Origin: Acanthosoma haemorrhoidale
Lineage: Eukaryota > Arthropoda > Insecta > Hemiptera > Acanthosomatidae
DNA length: 64,000 nucleotides
Assembly (NCBI GenBank): GCA_930367205.1
Contig: OV884013.1
Coordinates: forward strand, 92,567,333-92,631,332
Reading direction: 5' to 3'
The translations under genes and the position numbers were made by a program. A model generated the notes under the pieces. That model ran no database searches, had not been told where the DNA came from, and saw only the letters and a list, made by a program, of their open reading frames with translations. Shown here in pieces: positions 12,201-24,839 of the stretch. Each line of letters begins with the position of its first letter. Positions within the stretch are counted from its first letter, which is position 1.

Positions 12201-12295
12201 TAAATATAGATGATATCATTCACTAATCTTATCATTTACTAAATTAAGTATTTTGAATGTAATTGCCTTCTATATTTGTAAATTTATGTTTCTCG

Positions 12296-12400
12296 TTTAA
12301 ATTGTAGTCCTGAGGATGCGTGAATAGGCGAAACGCCGACTTTTGATGTCATATCGATAAAACAAGATATTTTGGGAGAAACTTCAAGCTTCATTTATTA
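12296..12400 (+). repeat. Dispersed repeat with hammerhead-like core, copy 2 (best preserved)
   Basis: Contains CTGAGGA at 12310-12316, a small stem-loop with loop GTGAATA, GGC, then GAAAC at 12330-12334. It runs into AAGATATTTTGGGAGAAACT, which matches 41380-41400 nearly exactly. CTGANGA plus GAAAC are the two conserved strands of the hammerhead ribozyme core. Stems I and III could not be paired convincingly here. The repeat is non-coding. A Penelope-like element origin is an inference. Confidence 0.55.
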
Positions 12401-14094
12401 AAGACTAATTTTAAAGCTATATATACAAAAACTAATATATGTAAAATGATTTCATTTACTGTATGAGAAATAAAGAATATTAGGAAACATTTTCCATTTT
12501 TGTTAGTTTAAAAATACTAGTGTAAAAATGAACTATTTGCTTGTGCCTATTGAATCAGATATTGAGTTAGTAGCTGTTACCGCGTTCTCAATAACTCTCA
12601 TAGCACATCCGTAATTTTAGTTAACTGTACCTTCTCTTCCAACGTTCATATTTTTTTTCTCTGGAGTATTTTTCACGAATACCTTGTCCGTCTTAGTAGT
12701 ATGTTATAGACTAATCCATCGCCGCGTATGTAATGCCAAATATATGTGAGTGTGATCCCCTCTTACTGGTAAATCCCGTTAAGGCAACATATATTCTTCA
12801 AATTTAGCAGAGAAGCCCTAGGATCAAATACAGTTTGATTTCGCTTTTTGAAGAGAAAAAAATTTAACATTATTTGCCCCCTACAGGGATTTTTTTTTTA
12901 CTTTTATACTATTTGCAGATAATTTTTAGTTTGACCTTAAGAGGTATATCAATGATCAAACTCAAGAAACCGATCAGATCGAGACTCGCGGTCATGGAAG
13001 TTCTGATCAGACGTTGAAGAATCGCTACTGTTGGAAGTATAGCTTTACTGAAAGAACAATTAGCAACGACTGGAGTGATATCAAATTTACGATCTCTATG
13101 GTTATTTCGCAATTCGACGGAGGCAAGGATACTTTCCAAACACTTTGTTACTGTATTTTAATTAATTGCCATTTTAATACATATTCAAACCAACTTGCCG
13201 TATCTGTTATAATGAAGAGCCCTCCTTCAGTTAAGGCAGTGACTAGCTGACGACAGAGTTCTGAGTGAATAGTTAGTGCTTGACTGTCGTCATTTCACGA
13301 ACCGTTAAAACTTTAACGACCCTCAATAGTGCCCATCCTTGGAACCCAGGCGACCTATTTTTAGAATTACTTAGGTCTATAACTCTCAATGACTACTTTT
13401 TCAGTATGGGAATAGAATCATTCCGTTGTGGATGTTGTATATTTGATGCTTTGTAGTTTTGTTGTAGTATGAAAATTGCATGCTTGGAGGTGTTCCCACA
13501 TGTGTGATTGCATTTGTGGTAGAGAAACTGATCATAGTTCATCTAAAGGGTATAGATTACAGTTACTATACACAATATGTCCGTACAAGCATGCATTGAT
13601 ATCAAGTTCATAGTGTACTTAAATCAGATTTTTTTACTGAAGCTTACTTTGTACGCTTCTTGATTCCAATTGAATATTGTAGATACATTCTATATATTCT
13701 ACCATTCAAGTATTTACGTAAAAATCATTAACATCTTGACTGAAATATTAGTACCTTCAAAACATATGAACGAAGGATTGCTCCAACTAGAATCCTTAAT
13801 TTGATACAATACATAGTATAAGAACATACGGATTATATAATTATTTTCTATAAGGTTGCTTTTATGTTTACCATCTCTTGGGCAGGAAGTGAAACTTTCA
13901 ATCAAAATATTATTCATCTGCATGAAACTGGGGGGGGGGTTGCAATCATTTTTTTTAATACCTTTTCGACGACATTATTTTGGTCCACTTAAGCATCACA
14001 TCATTAAACAAGGTGTCATTAAATAATTAGTGACATTAATTGGAATTTGATACCCTAACATTTTTAATTAATTAAATTAGGACTCTTTATTATT
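12401..14094. other. AT-rich DNA, nothing recognised
   Basis: No gene was recognised. A G10 run lies at about 13929-13939. Confidence 0.4.
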
Positions 14095-14240
14095 TTTCAT
14101 GAGACTGGTTTTAATTTTAGCATCTTCTTCCTATCAAACGGAACTAACATGTATAATATCTCGCCCCTAAAAAAAAACAAAACAATGGGTGAGTTAAACA
14201 TGCGTACAGAATCATAATGACTTTTTGTAATTATTGTTTG
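14095..14240. repeat. Dispersed repeat G, copy 1
   Basis: GAGACTGGTTTTAATTTTAG, AACGGAACTAACATG and CCCCTAAAAAAAAACAAAAC line up with GACTGGTTTTATTGTTAGC, AATGGAACTACCATG and CCTCTAAAAAACAAAAACAA at 54705-54800. The copies are clearly related but diverged. No coding content; class unknown. Confidence 0.45.
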
Positions 14241-15549
14241 AAAAAAAGTTTCAATGTGTTTCTCCTTTTCGAAAAAAAATCCAAAAAAAAATCGAGAGGG
14301 ACTTAAATGATAGAAATATCCATGAAGAACTTGAGTCACTGCTAAATTATATTTAATATTTAATATTGAGTCATGACTAAATTACAAAAAATATCACTAT
14401 TTGATTTACATAACTTTTAAGCATGTAATTACATGTTCGATAAAAAACTGTTTTCTCACGTCCCTTATGTAAAAACAGCAGGCTAGAGAACTATTAAGCC
14501 ATAAAAACTAATCAGTTATGTAATGAGATTTAAGTTACAGTGATTATGGCGTTCAGCTGTCGGGTTCTGTCAAAACTGATAGCACCAACCCTGGGGCATG
14601 AAAATATGATTTCAGTAATGTGAGTGTTTATGTGAATAGTGTACACGTAATGAACCAGTAATGCATATATCAAAGAAGTACACACATAAAAATATAAATT
14701 CTTCTGGAGGAAAGGAAGGCTAGCTGTAGAGACCTTATACCACTGAAATTAAATTTTATAGATTTTTGAATATTCAAGGAAAAGATTACTGATAATTGGC
14801 ATAAACAGTTTTTCATCATGAAATTGAAGAACAATGCACTTTTGGGGGGAGAGGTTGACAGATTGTCGATCGCCACAAGCGATTAACGTGCTCTATTTTT
14901 GTCTCTCTATTCTTTTCGAACAATCGATGGTTTATGCCCACTTTTCCAAACAAGTAGTCTGAGTAGTGAAATTTTGAAGAGTGAGCGAACGAAGGCAGGC
15001 AGCACTCTTGGTAATATTAATATTGCATGCTTGTTAAAGAAGGTCCGACAAGATGGAATTCAGCTGTCTTCATAATTGAATTCTGGAAGTCTCTTGCCCG
15101 CTCATAGTAGCGATATAAAAATAGTCAAATGTCATATTTTACAGCTAGTTAGGTACTAGTGTTGTAAGATCTTTTATCTTTACTTTCAACTTTTAAGGGA
15201 GTGGCAACAACAATTTTGGGCCAGGATTATACAACTTCATCGCTGATAATACCGCTCTTGTTCATTTTAGAGGAAGAATTCACATCTGCGCTTGTCACAT
15301 TATAAAACTCTACGGGAAAAAAGGTACATAAAATATTGGCGCCTGCTGGTTTCGAAAATCGCTTTGCCCATTTTGAAAATGACAAAACCGCAAATGGCAA
15401 CAATTCGAGATCCTTCTCGGAAAAGGGGGCATCTCATTAAACGAAATAGTGCAGAAGCAGATCTCAAAATGAAACACTAAATGAAACAAAAATTGATGAC
15501 TGTAGCAATGACATTGTTGATGAGTCTTAATTTGAACTTGCCTTAAATA
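14241..15549. other. AT-rich DNA, nothing recognised
   Basis: An open frame at 15292-15480 may be an upstream, frame-shifted part of the hAT remnant that follows, but no hAT motif could be placed in it. Confidence 0.35.
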
Positions 15550-15890
15550 CAGGTACCAAGTACAAGTAGTAATGATGACCCATATGAAAAGTAGTATTTT
15601 TTCTATAAGCTAGAGGCCAAAAAACAAGTAGAACAAACTCAGCGAACCACAACTGTAAACACAGTCACTACTGACAAACGCTACAGTGAGGGACTCGAAT
15701 TACCAGAACCGGCGAGGATAGTGGAATATTGGTAAACCGACAAATATAAATATTCACCCTTAGGTTTCATAGCCAACAAATATTTTGCGTACCTGGAACC
15801 TGGGTTCCATCTAAGAGAATTTTCTCTGAAGCTAGGCAATTTACAAGACATTTTATACAAAACCAAGGAAATTCTAAAAACTCAAGAAAT
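15550..15890 (+). pseudogene. hAT transposase C-terminal (dimerisation domain) remnant
   Basis: In one plus-strand frame the sequence reads SSNDDPYE, then ELPEPARIVEYW, a stop, then KYKYSPLGFIANKYFAYLEP and REFSLKLGNL. In hAT-superfamily transposases the C-terminal dimerisation domain has the layout W-x-x-N-x-x-x-(F/Y)-P-x-L-x-x-(L/I)-A-x-(K/R)-Y-L, then P-x-x-S-x-x-(E/R)-x-F-S-x-x-G-N-(L/I). EYW, ANKYFA and the F-S-x-x-G-N-L ending match that layout in order. The stop at about 15733 and substitutions in the usual S-V-P-S-E-R segment show that it is dead. The N-terminal zinc finger and catalytic RNase H-like region are missing, and no terminal inverted repeats were found. Confidence 0.7.
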
Positions 15891-17400
15891 AAAGCCCAGT
15901 CTTCATAGCTAATATTTTTTTGCAATCGTTATGGCCATAATCGTCACTTATTATACATCGAATTAGAAATGATCTTTTCCTCCTAGGGATATGAGGATAA
16001 CACTGCATGCAGCTCCGTTCAGCTAATTGCTGATATTCTTGCCTGGATGCCGGGCAAGATGGGCCCGCTATGTGTGCTAGGACACGAAAGGCAAAAGTGG
16101 ACGAAACGATAGGACATCGGCCGACCAGAGGAAACAGACTGGCAGTGATGAGAAGCCAATTCTCACTGACCGTAAACACTTCCTGGACCCTTCCCCTTTG
16201 CGCTCTATTACAACTTTAAGTTTATTACTTCATTTTTATTACTCAATTTTATTAACAACTCATCAGTAAATTATTTGAATTTGATTCCAACGAGATGTCA
16301 TTTATATACTTAATATTCTAGTTTAATGTATTTTTACTTATTTATCCTATACTTCAATATAAACTATATCAAGTTGTATGCTCTTATATAAGAGTCACAT
16401 GATATAATTTTATGATCTCTTATGAAAAAAATATCTCTTATCTTATGAGTTACAAAACTGTTTATATTTAATTTTCTGTTCACAGGTGCCTCCATTTTTC
16501 CACGGTAAGGTGTAGCATATCTTTTACTTCTTTAAGGTGAGTAGTTCTTTTAAGGAAAACTGGAAATTAAATAGAAACGAAATGAGTCAATATTATGTGG
16601 AGTGCGATCAAAGCAAGAGTAATGGTCATTTCAGAAACTGACAAATATTTAGAACTCTAGACCATTGCACAAAATATTTAACAGAATAAGATAAAAGAAC
16701 AAGATTTTCGCCATAAACGTTGTGTCCGAAAATATATTGTTTATTTCTGAATAAGTGGTTGGTTATATTCTACTAGTCCTTATTTAGGTTAACAACCAAA
16801 ACGGCAATATAAAGAATTTAATAATTTTTTGAATTGCTGTAGGATACTCGGAGTCTTTCACGCTTAAGACTTAATCATACACCCTACGTTTGTACCCAGT
16901 CATTTATAGTAGTGTGGTGGAAATCGTAAAATAGCAACCAATTATTTTAAAAAAATAAAATTTTTCAAATAAAACATTCACTTTGGGTACACCCATCGTG
17001 TTATATGGGGCCTACCGCTTGTTTTCTATTTCTAATTTCCTTTTCATCAGCATTACCAGTTTTATTAAAAATAAGCTTTTTTTACTTTAATTCCTTGGTT
17101 TTGTTCATTAGCTCTGCCCATCTGTTCACACCAGAAACCCTTATTTTTCCGTTGTTAATATTTGTAGGGTTATTTACCAAAGTATTAATAATTTCTAGTT
17201 GTGGTAATTCCATGCTTTTAATCATTATTGGCCATACAAATTTTCTCAGGCAAGTTTTACAAAAGGATTTGATATGAGTTTTGATTCCGAAATTATAAAC
17301 ATGTATACGATATATTTTTTTAAACCAGTTTTACATTCCGTTTATTTAAATATTCATAATTTTTTTTTTGGAATGTCTCTCAAAACACTTACTACTAAGT
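15891..17400. other. No gene seen
   Basis: A frame of 90 codons at 17005-17277 (plus) is rich in Phe, Leu and Ile as expected of AT-rich DNA read in frame. It has no recognisable domain. Confidence 0.4.
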
Positions 17401-17566
17401 ACTCTCAAAATAGTTTGATAGTAGCGGGTTGAGAGTAAAGAAAGTAATTTATTAAGATGGGATTTGAAAACCGATGCATGCCCTGACAAAAAAGGAATGA
17501 TTGAAGTGAGCGGGATTGTGAAGAGGGAAGTTGAGTTAGGGGGTGTGGGATTTTATGTTACTGTAA
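17401..17566. repeat. Direct repeat, copy 1 (166 bp)
   Basis: Starts ACTCTCAAAATAGTTTGATA and ends TTACTGTAA. By eye it is roughly 89% identical to 17948-18114 in the same orientation, with 381 bp between them. No terminal inverted repeats and no open frame. It could be two insertions of one element, a segmental duplication or the ends of one larger element. Confidence 0.85.
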
Positions 17567-17947
17567 ATAATAATAATTATTTTTTTGGAATGTCATTAAA
17601 TTAAATTTGTATGTGAGATCTAATTTTGCTGTTGGATCATGTCGTTCGATCGAATACAGTAACAGATAAGAGACATATCGATCGGTGTTGGGATAGGACA
17701 CACCAAACCGACTCACGGCTATCTGTTTTCAAGAAAGACGATACGGATTTGCTAATAGACATTACAATCAACTAGCCGAATGAAATGAAAAATAAAGTTT
17801 ATTCCGGGATATTTTTCTTTTAAGAATAATAAAAATTACACGTATAGGGCAACAAAAGTCTGTCCTATGTACCAACATCATAATAACCACTAATTATGTT
17901 TTATGTAAAACAAAACTTAAAAAAAAATTCTTAATGCTGTTGGAGTA

Positions 17948-18114
17948 ACTCTCAAAATAGTTTGATAGCGACGGATTGAGAGTAAAGAAAGTAATTTATT
18001 AGGATGGGATTTGAAAACTGAATCTATGCCCTGACAAAAAAGTAACGATTGAAGTGAGTGGGATTGTGAACAGGGAAGTTGAGTTAGGGTATGTGGGATT
18101 TCATATTACTGTAA
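17948..18114. repeat. Direct repeat, copy 2 (167 bp)
   Basis: Partner of 17401-17566, with the same boundaries at both ends. The 381-bp spacer has no recognisable coding content. Confidence 0.85.
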
Positions 18115-21100
18115 TGGATGGAGGATTTGAGTTTAAGAAGGCTATATATGTATTATTTAGTACAGGTAGTTGAAGCGAGGAACGCTTGCCTTTTAGTCGA
18201 GGGGGTTAGCCATTCTGATTCCTCATAGCGATGCGAAATGCGTATTGAGGCCCTCGGGATCTCGTACACAAACAATGCAACACTGTTCAAAACGACGAAG
18301 ATTAATGAAGAAAACAAGACGTTAGAAGAAGTTGGGATGACGGGCTTGGTTGAACAGTTACAGGATAGATAGGGAATGTCTGAGTATTCGGGACACATGC
18401 CTCATTCCTTGCTGTAGTTTGATCTAGTAGCAGGTGGATGTTTCTGGAAGATAAGGAGCATTAGAAAGATCTTGGGGTACGATGTAAAAAAGTTCGGAAC
18501 CTATGAAACATGATTCGGTCTAGGGCTTAAATTCAATTTATTCTCCCTTGTCGAAGATTTAATTTGATTCAGGTGGTCTTGGATTTAAGAGGTGCCGGTA
18601 CGAAGTAGTTTTGGAGTTATTGACATAGTCAAGCCAAGAAAATGATTGGACTTATTTGAGTACGTATTGTATACTTTTAATTTCTTATATCCTTTTTCAT
18701 TCTTCCTAAAGTGTAAAAGATTGAACCGAATTATCAGTAACTAAATAATACTTTGTGGATAATGCCTGCCTGACTTGAACTTTATGAATGATGGCAAAAT
18801 TCCGGCTTGGGTTTAAGAAACCTCAACATCAATCATAATCATTGATTCTATTTCATAAACTAAGATGGACAATAGGATGGAGCAGAAATTGCCTTCTATT
18901 ATGAATAATGGAGTAACATGCTCAAGGTAATTGTACTTTGTTGAACAAATTTGTTAACTTGACGCTCTAATTTTATAATTACATTTAATTTTATCGGGAA
19001 CAAGAGGGAGCTTGGTCTCCCTCTTGATATTAATTTCATTCCCCATACAATACTCCTGTTTATAATTTGTCTACACCATCTTAGTCAAATGTTCTGGTTT
19101 TATGGTAAAAGGAAAAATTTCGAGATAGTAATTTTTTTAACATTTTTTCAGAAGAGCTCGAAAGGTATATTTTTTTGTGATATGAATACTTTCTATTAGT
19201 TCAAAGGTTTGACTGTATTGATTAGGAATATGGTGTTGGGTTTTTATATTTAATTTTAAAAGAAAGAAAAAAGGCATTCGTCCTTTGCGTGTAAGTGTGA
19301 ATATTCTTCGAGATTTTGAAATTAAAATTGTTTTTGTATATTCAAAAACTTCCCTAGATCATTTCTTGTATATTTTGTTCCCGTTAAGTTAACTTTTAGA
19401 CTTCCTTAATTCACAGCTTAAAATTTTCAAATATATTAATAACAAATTACAATAAAAATCACATATTTAATGTCATTCGAGCTGAATTTGATTTGTTTAT
19501 GTATATTATTGTTTTAGTTATTTGAAATGTCTTTTAAAAGTTGATTTTAAGTTAATTTTAATTTTTTTTTCAGAAAAAACAACAACGGTATAACTTTACA
19601 ATTTTTAAGCATTATATTTTAAATATTTTATATATTTATAATATTTATTTTTTGGATACAGCGTCGCATTGATGGTTATTAAATAATCATAGGTGTTTTT
19701 GATTGAAAAATGACGACGCATAAACTTGATTAATATTTATCTTAAGAGTAACATTCCAAAAAGAGGCACCTGTATAATTATATGTTTGTTTATAAAAGTT
19801 TTTTTTTTAATCTAATCAAAATATCTTCGAATATTGTAAGGGGTCAAAATTCTAAAAAGAGGCACCTATATTTTAAAATTTACAGTATGTGAAAAAACAT
19901 TTTTCAAAAAAGATCCCTCCAAAAATCTTTTACTCATTTTTACACCAATTGACGTTTCAAGTATTTTTTATTACTGTTTGGGTGGAGAATAGAACTTTTT
20001 TTAATGGAAGTTTATGAGAAGGTATGCAATAGTATAACAGTCGATTGATAAATTTTATAAAATTCTTGATTTTGAAAAATAATATTCATAGTCGTTAAGA
20101 TCCTCGATTGGATGAAACGTCGACTGGTGATTTGTCAGAGGGACAGAGGGCTGTGTGAGCCAGTTTGTTGTTGCCCAGGGCCTATCTTTGCCAGATGATT
20201 TAACTAGCTCTCTGAGTTATAGCGAAATGAGTATTTACGATCTACATCTATACATCTACAATACTAGGTCATATCCAAATGTACATTTACAATACTAGGT
20301 CAGTCCTTGTCCTTCTGTCTGTATATAGGCCAAGTTAGCCGGTAGGATTTCCAGCCAGACCTCCATTCCCTCCCCTCGCCTGTACAAATGGGTCATGGAG
20401 GCGACTTCTAGTCGGCTCTTGTTTACTGGAGGATGCTCCTCTTCTTATACACAAATACTTTGTCTTTGTCCTCCTCTACTTTGACGCGACGATTCAGTAA
20501 CCGCCTTGGATCATTTAATTGAACTTTAGAGAAAAAAATCTATTCTGGGACAAAGTCACCCACCTACCTATGAATAACAATAATGTCCTCGTTGGAAATT
20601 CATATCTATAATTTGACATTCAATGAATACCATTACATCAATATAAATTAAAAAAAAACCTGAAAAATATAACAAACAAGCTTTTACTCTGTTATGAATT
20701 GAGCCAATCATAGGATGGTAAGTTACGTATAAGATAAGGTAAGGATAAGGTAAGGATAGGAGATGAAAGTCGATACAATTGTAAAAATCAAAGAAGGTGC
20801 CAGCCTATACCTATAAATAATAGTAGACAATGAGACAAAAACAAAAGTATTAAAATATAAAATAAGGAATGAATAGCAAGTCTGTCTGGATGATGATGAG
20901 GTGTTGGAATAGGGGGGTTATGAAGGGTCGTAAGGATGAAGCCGAAGCCTGGTGAATATTTGGAGAATTTCAGAGGGTAGTGGATGGAGCAATGGTAAAA
21001 GGAATAAACCGTGGCAATATTATGCACATATTATGAGGGAAAGTGCACCCTAACTAGGCCCAAAGACAAGTCTAACGGATCCGTACAAACAAAATTATAT

Positions 21101-22294
21101 TATTTCCTTTTTTTATCCCCTAAAAGTTCAATTATGTTCTCTTCGGATGGAGGGAATATGTAGAAACAAAGTATAGTCGAACGAAACGCTTTTTTCTCCA
21201 AATCCAAAAGCGGGGGTTTTTTTGGGCACATAAGGTTGATTGTTCCCTGTGGTGCGCATATTCCGCTGAAGTTGAAATTGCTGCACAGGTCAACGCTTTT
21301 TGGCTTATTCTCTCAAAATGTCTTTATACAAGAAATTTTCCCCGTGAGAAACTCAGGCTGTATTCTTCAGCTTTACCGACTTGAGGCCAACTTTTCTTGG
21401 ATTGTGGCTTAGAGCCTATACTTACTGTAGATGCGGGTAGTCATCTATACTTCTTAATATTAGACAATATTAATATATTAATAAGGCAACCACTCACAAC
21501 CATCTATATTTCGAACAATGTACAGTTATTTTATTCGTTTTACTTGGAATACGTAGCTTTAAACAGGATATATTAAACGTAATAATTATCCTATAAGCGG
21601 TTGTCTTATTTTTCGTTCAACTATAAACTAATTTGGTTTGCCTAGAAACTAAAACAAACAATATATAGGTTTATTTATGATTATCTGCTTATCAAAACTT
21701 AATAAAAACGCTCAAAGACAAAGTCAAGAATCAAAGGTTTTCCTATCACGTATAGGTAATGTTTTCCATACTAAATCTTTGAAATAAGTTTGTGAATGAT
21801 GTTTATATTAGCAGAATTATCTTTTAGTTTACTGTTGATTTACTATTTCAAAATTTGTATTTATTTGTGCAGAAAAGTTACCGATTCGTTCAAGGTTTTA
21901 TTCTTTGCATGTTATTATTTTAAGGGTTTTGTTGGAATATGTAGAACACCGAATATTCGTTTAATATTAATAATAAACCAATTTTCACAAGTATGCATAT
22001 AATAGGAGTATAAAGGTCTCTTCTTGAGAGTTGGAAACTCTCCTGGAACAGGGGGGGTCCCCTTCATATCCACTTGTTATTATTAATTATGGCAATCAGA
22101 ATAGATTATACATAAATGAATCTATTTATATATAAGTCATTATATATCCTGTAGCTTCGCTACATTTCATACAATTTTACATTGTGATTTGTGATTGTTA
22201 AAACGTTTAATGGACATTATACATTCATTGTCTTCAAGTTCAAAAGTGATGGGGCTCACCTTATGTATCATAGACTTACATCTAGCTTACTTAC
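18115..22294. other. No gene seen; short local repeats only
   Basis: AAAAAGAGGCACCT occurs twice, near 19760 and 19857. AATACTAGGTCA occurs twice near 20260-20300. AAGGTAAGGATAAGG forms a small direct repeat near 20735-20760. GATGAAACGTCGACTGG near 20112 may be a decayed relative of the hammerhead-like repeat. No gene was recognised. Confidence 0.4.
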
Positions 22295-22670
22295 TCAAAC
22301 TAACTTACATCTAACAACAAAATCTTGACCTAATTTTCCCTGACAGTCTGTTTGCCATCGATGCGGGAATGGTCGTGGGGTCCTAGTGTTAAACACTGGT
22401 TTTTTTAGGTGCTGCAACGAGTCAAAAAACTTGATGGGTCTCCAGTGGATAAACTCGCCCGCCAACGGCATACCAAGCAACGGGTGCCAGTCAGCGTTCT
22501 TTAACCTCTCTAGAAAGGTATGTCTGACCACTCTTCTCATGATCCCATTCTGAAATTGCTGGAGACTTTTAGCTGTCTTGTCAGTCAAGTGAGTATGTAG
22601 TGGGGCACCATACAGCAGAGCTGGCTGGAGGACACGTTTATATATCATCAATACTTAACTGTAATTTATG
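22295..22670 (-). pseudogene. Jockey-clade LINE (family D), ORF2 C-terminal fragment
   Basis: A minus-strand frame of 118 codons begins MMIYKRVLQPALLYGAPLHT and continues with SLQQFQNGIMRRVVRHTF, WHPLLGMP, RPIKFFDSLQH and PHRWQ. Each block has a counterpart in the ORF2 C-terminus of the full-length Jockey element (LLIYKSVLRPALLFGTPLF, SLQSFQNNILR, HIKFFDSMKH, PARWQ), but identity is only partial, so this is a sister family. Homology seems to continue a few codons upstream after a frameshift. The reverse transcriptase catalytic region is absent because of 5' truncation. The frame itself is unbroken, so this is a fairly recent fragment. Confidence 0.85.
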
Positions 22671-22679
22671 GAAAATCTA

Positions 22680-23430
22680 GACCCTACAGTTTTAACGTAA
22701 TAGCTCCTAATAATGTTATTGGCTTGGTGATAAAATCGATATTGGTCTGGCCGTGCCAATTTGCATCGGATCACTCCCACCACTTCAGCTGTCAAAGAGA
22801 ATATTGTACGCCCTTAGCTTGGTTCAAAAGGAGCCATGCATTATGCACGATGGCTCACATCAGTGACACGAAGCAGCAACACAATGCAATGCCGTCTCTG
22901 TAGTGGCGCATAAACTAACACTAATTGGCCAAGATCAATAAATGATCCATGGTGGTGGTTGGAGAGTTCATGGTCAGTTAGACTTGACAAGGAACAGCCA
23001 GTATGTAAATCACTTCTTTTTGGGATACTTGTTTCGCCGTAGTCTGTCTGTTGCCGCCAACTCTATGTGACATGATTCCGGGTCTTTAATTAACTAATTA
23101 CTTTGTCAGAGGAAGGACCAGTCTAGAAGCTCAAGAGCCATTCTGTCTGCAGTTCTCCACGGGTCCACGCCACGAAGGGTTGACATTTAGCTTGTAAACA
23201 GTGAAGGCCCATGAAGAGCCAGCCAGCACTATCCGATTGAGGAACAGTCCAGCCACGCAGATAGATGGTCGAATGTAGAGCCCTTGCGATCCCATTCCAG
23301 AACTGTGATATCGTTTGCCATGTGCGAGTGAAGGGGAAGGTGACGGCGGAGATGTGACGGGACTCCGAGCGAGGAAAGAGAGACAACAGCGGCCACGATC
23401 CCCCCGCTGAATGCATTTTTAATTTCACTT
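22680..23430. other. GC-richer block, unassigned
   Basis: This block adjoins the Jockey fragment and is richer in G and C. A minus-strand frame at 23123-23428 (101 codons) and the alternative frames were read on both strands, and no known domain was seen. It may be further transposon sequence from an element not recognised. Confidence 0.3.
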
Positions 23431-24297
23431 ACTAATCAACTAACATTACTGTACTCTCGAAGGGTCGATCCTTTCATGTTTGTTCTCTACATTTGTTTTC
23501 ATTATAAATTCATTTCAGCTGTGTAATGGTTTTCATACATGTTCCCTTGTATTAAAACATTTTTTCCCCGTCACAGATATAAAGTCCAATCATACCTTTT
23601 CTACGCAATAAGTTCATTCTCTAACTCCTTCATCATCATTTTACAGGTAAGGATAGTCATATAAAACTAGGTTATAATCCAGATATCAGTACAGACCTCC
23701 AAAAGACGTAAGATGTATTTACAAAGCTCATAAGAGGGAGGTCTTTCCCGAAAGAGGAGTACTTTTAAAGTTGTGATCTTCCGTGTAAACAAAGTGGGAA
23801 TCTCTCATGTCCCATGCAACAATTGGATCGTGTGTGGTACATCTTGATAGTCAATATTACTCTTGCTATGTCTTTCTGTGATAAATATTCAAGTTATTAG
23901 TATTTTCCTTCCACATATTTAGCCTCACACATCCTATTAAAAATTTTATTTCTGGAATTATCTTTGACTTGAATAGATTATTTAGGCTTGGTATATGTTA
24001 CTTCCTAGAGTACTATTGTATGGCGAAATACTACTTGCTAATAAAAAAAAAAAAACTTTTTCATCATGTGTGACTGTTTTTATAAATATAAACATTTTGA
24101 GTTTTCCTGAATGATATGTAATTGTGTTGGGACTGCAGTTAAAAAAAAGTCAGTGTGCACTTGAGAACTATTAACTTGTTTACAAAACGAGATACCTGTA
24201 TTACTACTTTAAATCGAACGAAATCACTTCATTTAAGAGCGATCAAACCATTATAAATAATGATGGCATTTGCTGAGAATAGAAGACCATGAATCAG
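23431..24297. other. AT-rich DNA, nothing recognised
   Basis: No gene or classifiable repeat was recognised. Confidence 0.4.
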
Positions 24298-24630
24298 TTA
24301 ACAGGTTTTCCAATAAACTCTTATAAATACGACGGATAATGCCCTAATATAGATTGCTGTAAATAAATCGTCTGCAAAAAGGAGCGAATGGAATATAGCC
24401 TTTAGTTCTTTTTGATTGTTTGCTGCCTGTGACGAATCATTTGGTCCATGGTTCAGAGGCGTTTCATGTTCCATAATTGAATAAATTTTGGCAATCTTTC
24501 CTCCAAGAAAAAATATTAATATTACTACGGAAAAAACTCTGTCTACAAAGCTGACAGTTCGGAGATTATATTTTCCATAATGAGTGCAGGCGCTGTTGCA
24601 AATACTGTGAATCCTAGAAAAAACTTTCAA
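24298..24630 (-). CDS. Unassigned open frame, possible membrane-protein exon
   Basis: A minus-strand frame of 110 codons. It has one hydrophobic stretch VFSVVILIFFLGG, then a polar stretch with HETPLNHGPNDSSQAANNQK, and ends VYWKTC before a TAA. On the minus strand the start is preceded by TTTTTTCTAG, a good 3' splice site, which would make this a terminal exon entering just after the first few codons. The mixed residue composition is less AT-driven than neighbouring chance frames. No family was recognised and no partner exon was found nearby, so it may be a chance frame. Confidence 0.2.
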   Translation of the reverse strand: MKVFSRIHSICNSACTHYGKYNLRTVSFVDRVFSVVILIFFLGGKIAKIYSIMEHETPLNHGPNDSSQAANNQKELKAIFHSLLFADDLFTAIYIRALSVVFIRVYWKTC

Positions 24631-24839
24631 TTCATAATGCTGCAGAAAATAGCCTGAGGTGTGTCGTATATATGTTGTACATTTAGCATTGTTGTACCAA
24701 GTTTACCACGGACAAACAGAAGTTATACTCTTCATGGATCAGAAAACACCCGCATAATTTTTAATATTTTTATATATCAATAAAATTACGGTGTCAGTAT
24801 AGAGAGATGGGACTAGTTCATGATCCGAATCCCCGAGCG

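Noticed and set aside
17005..17277. 90-codon plus-strand frame as a membrane protein
   Set aside because: The Phe/Leu/Ile-rich translation is what AT-rich DNA gives by chance; no domain, start context or splice sites support it.
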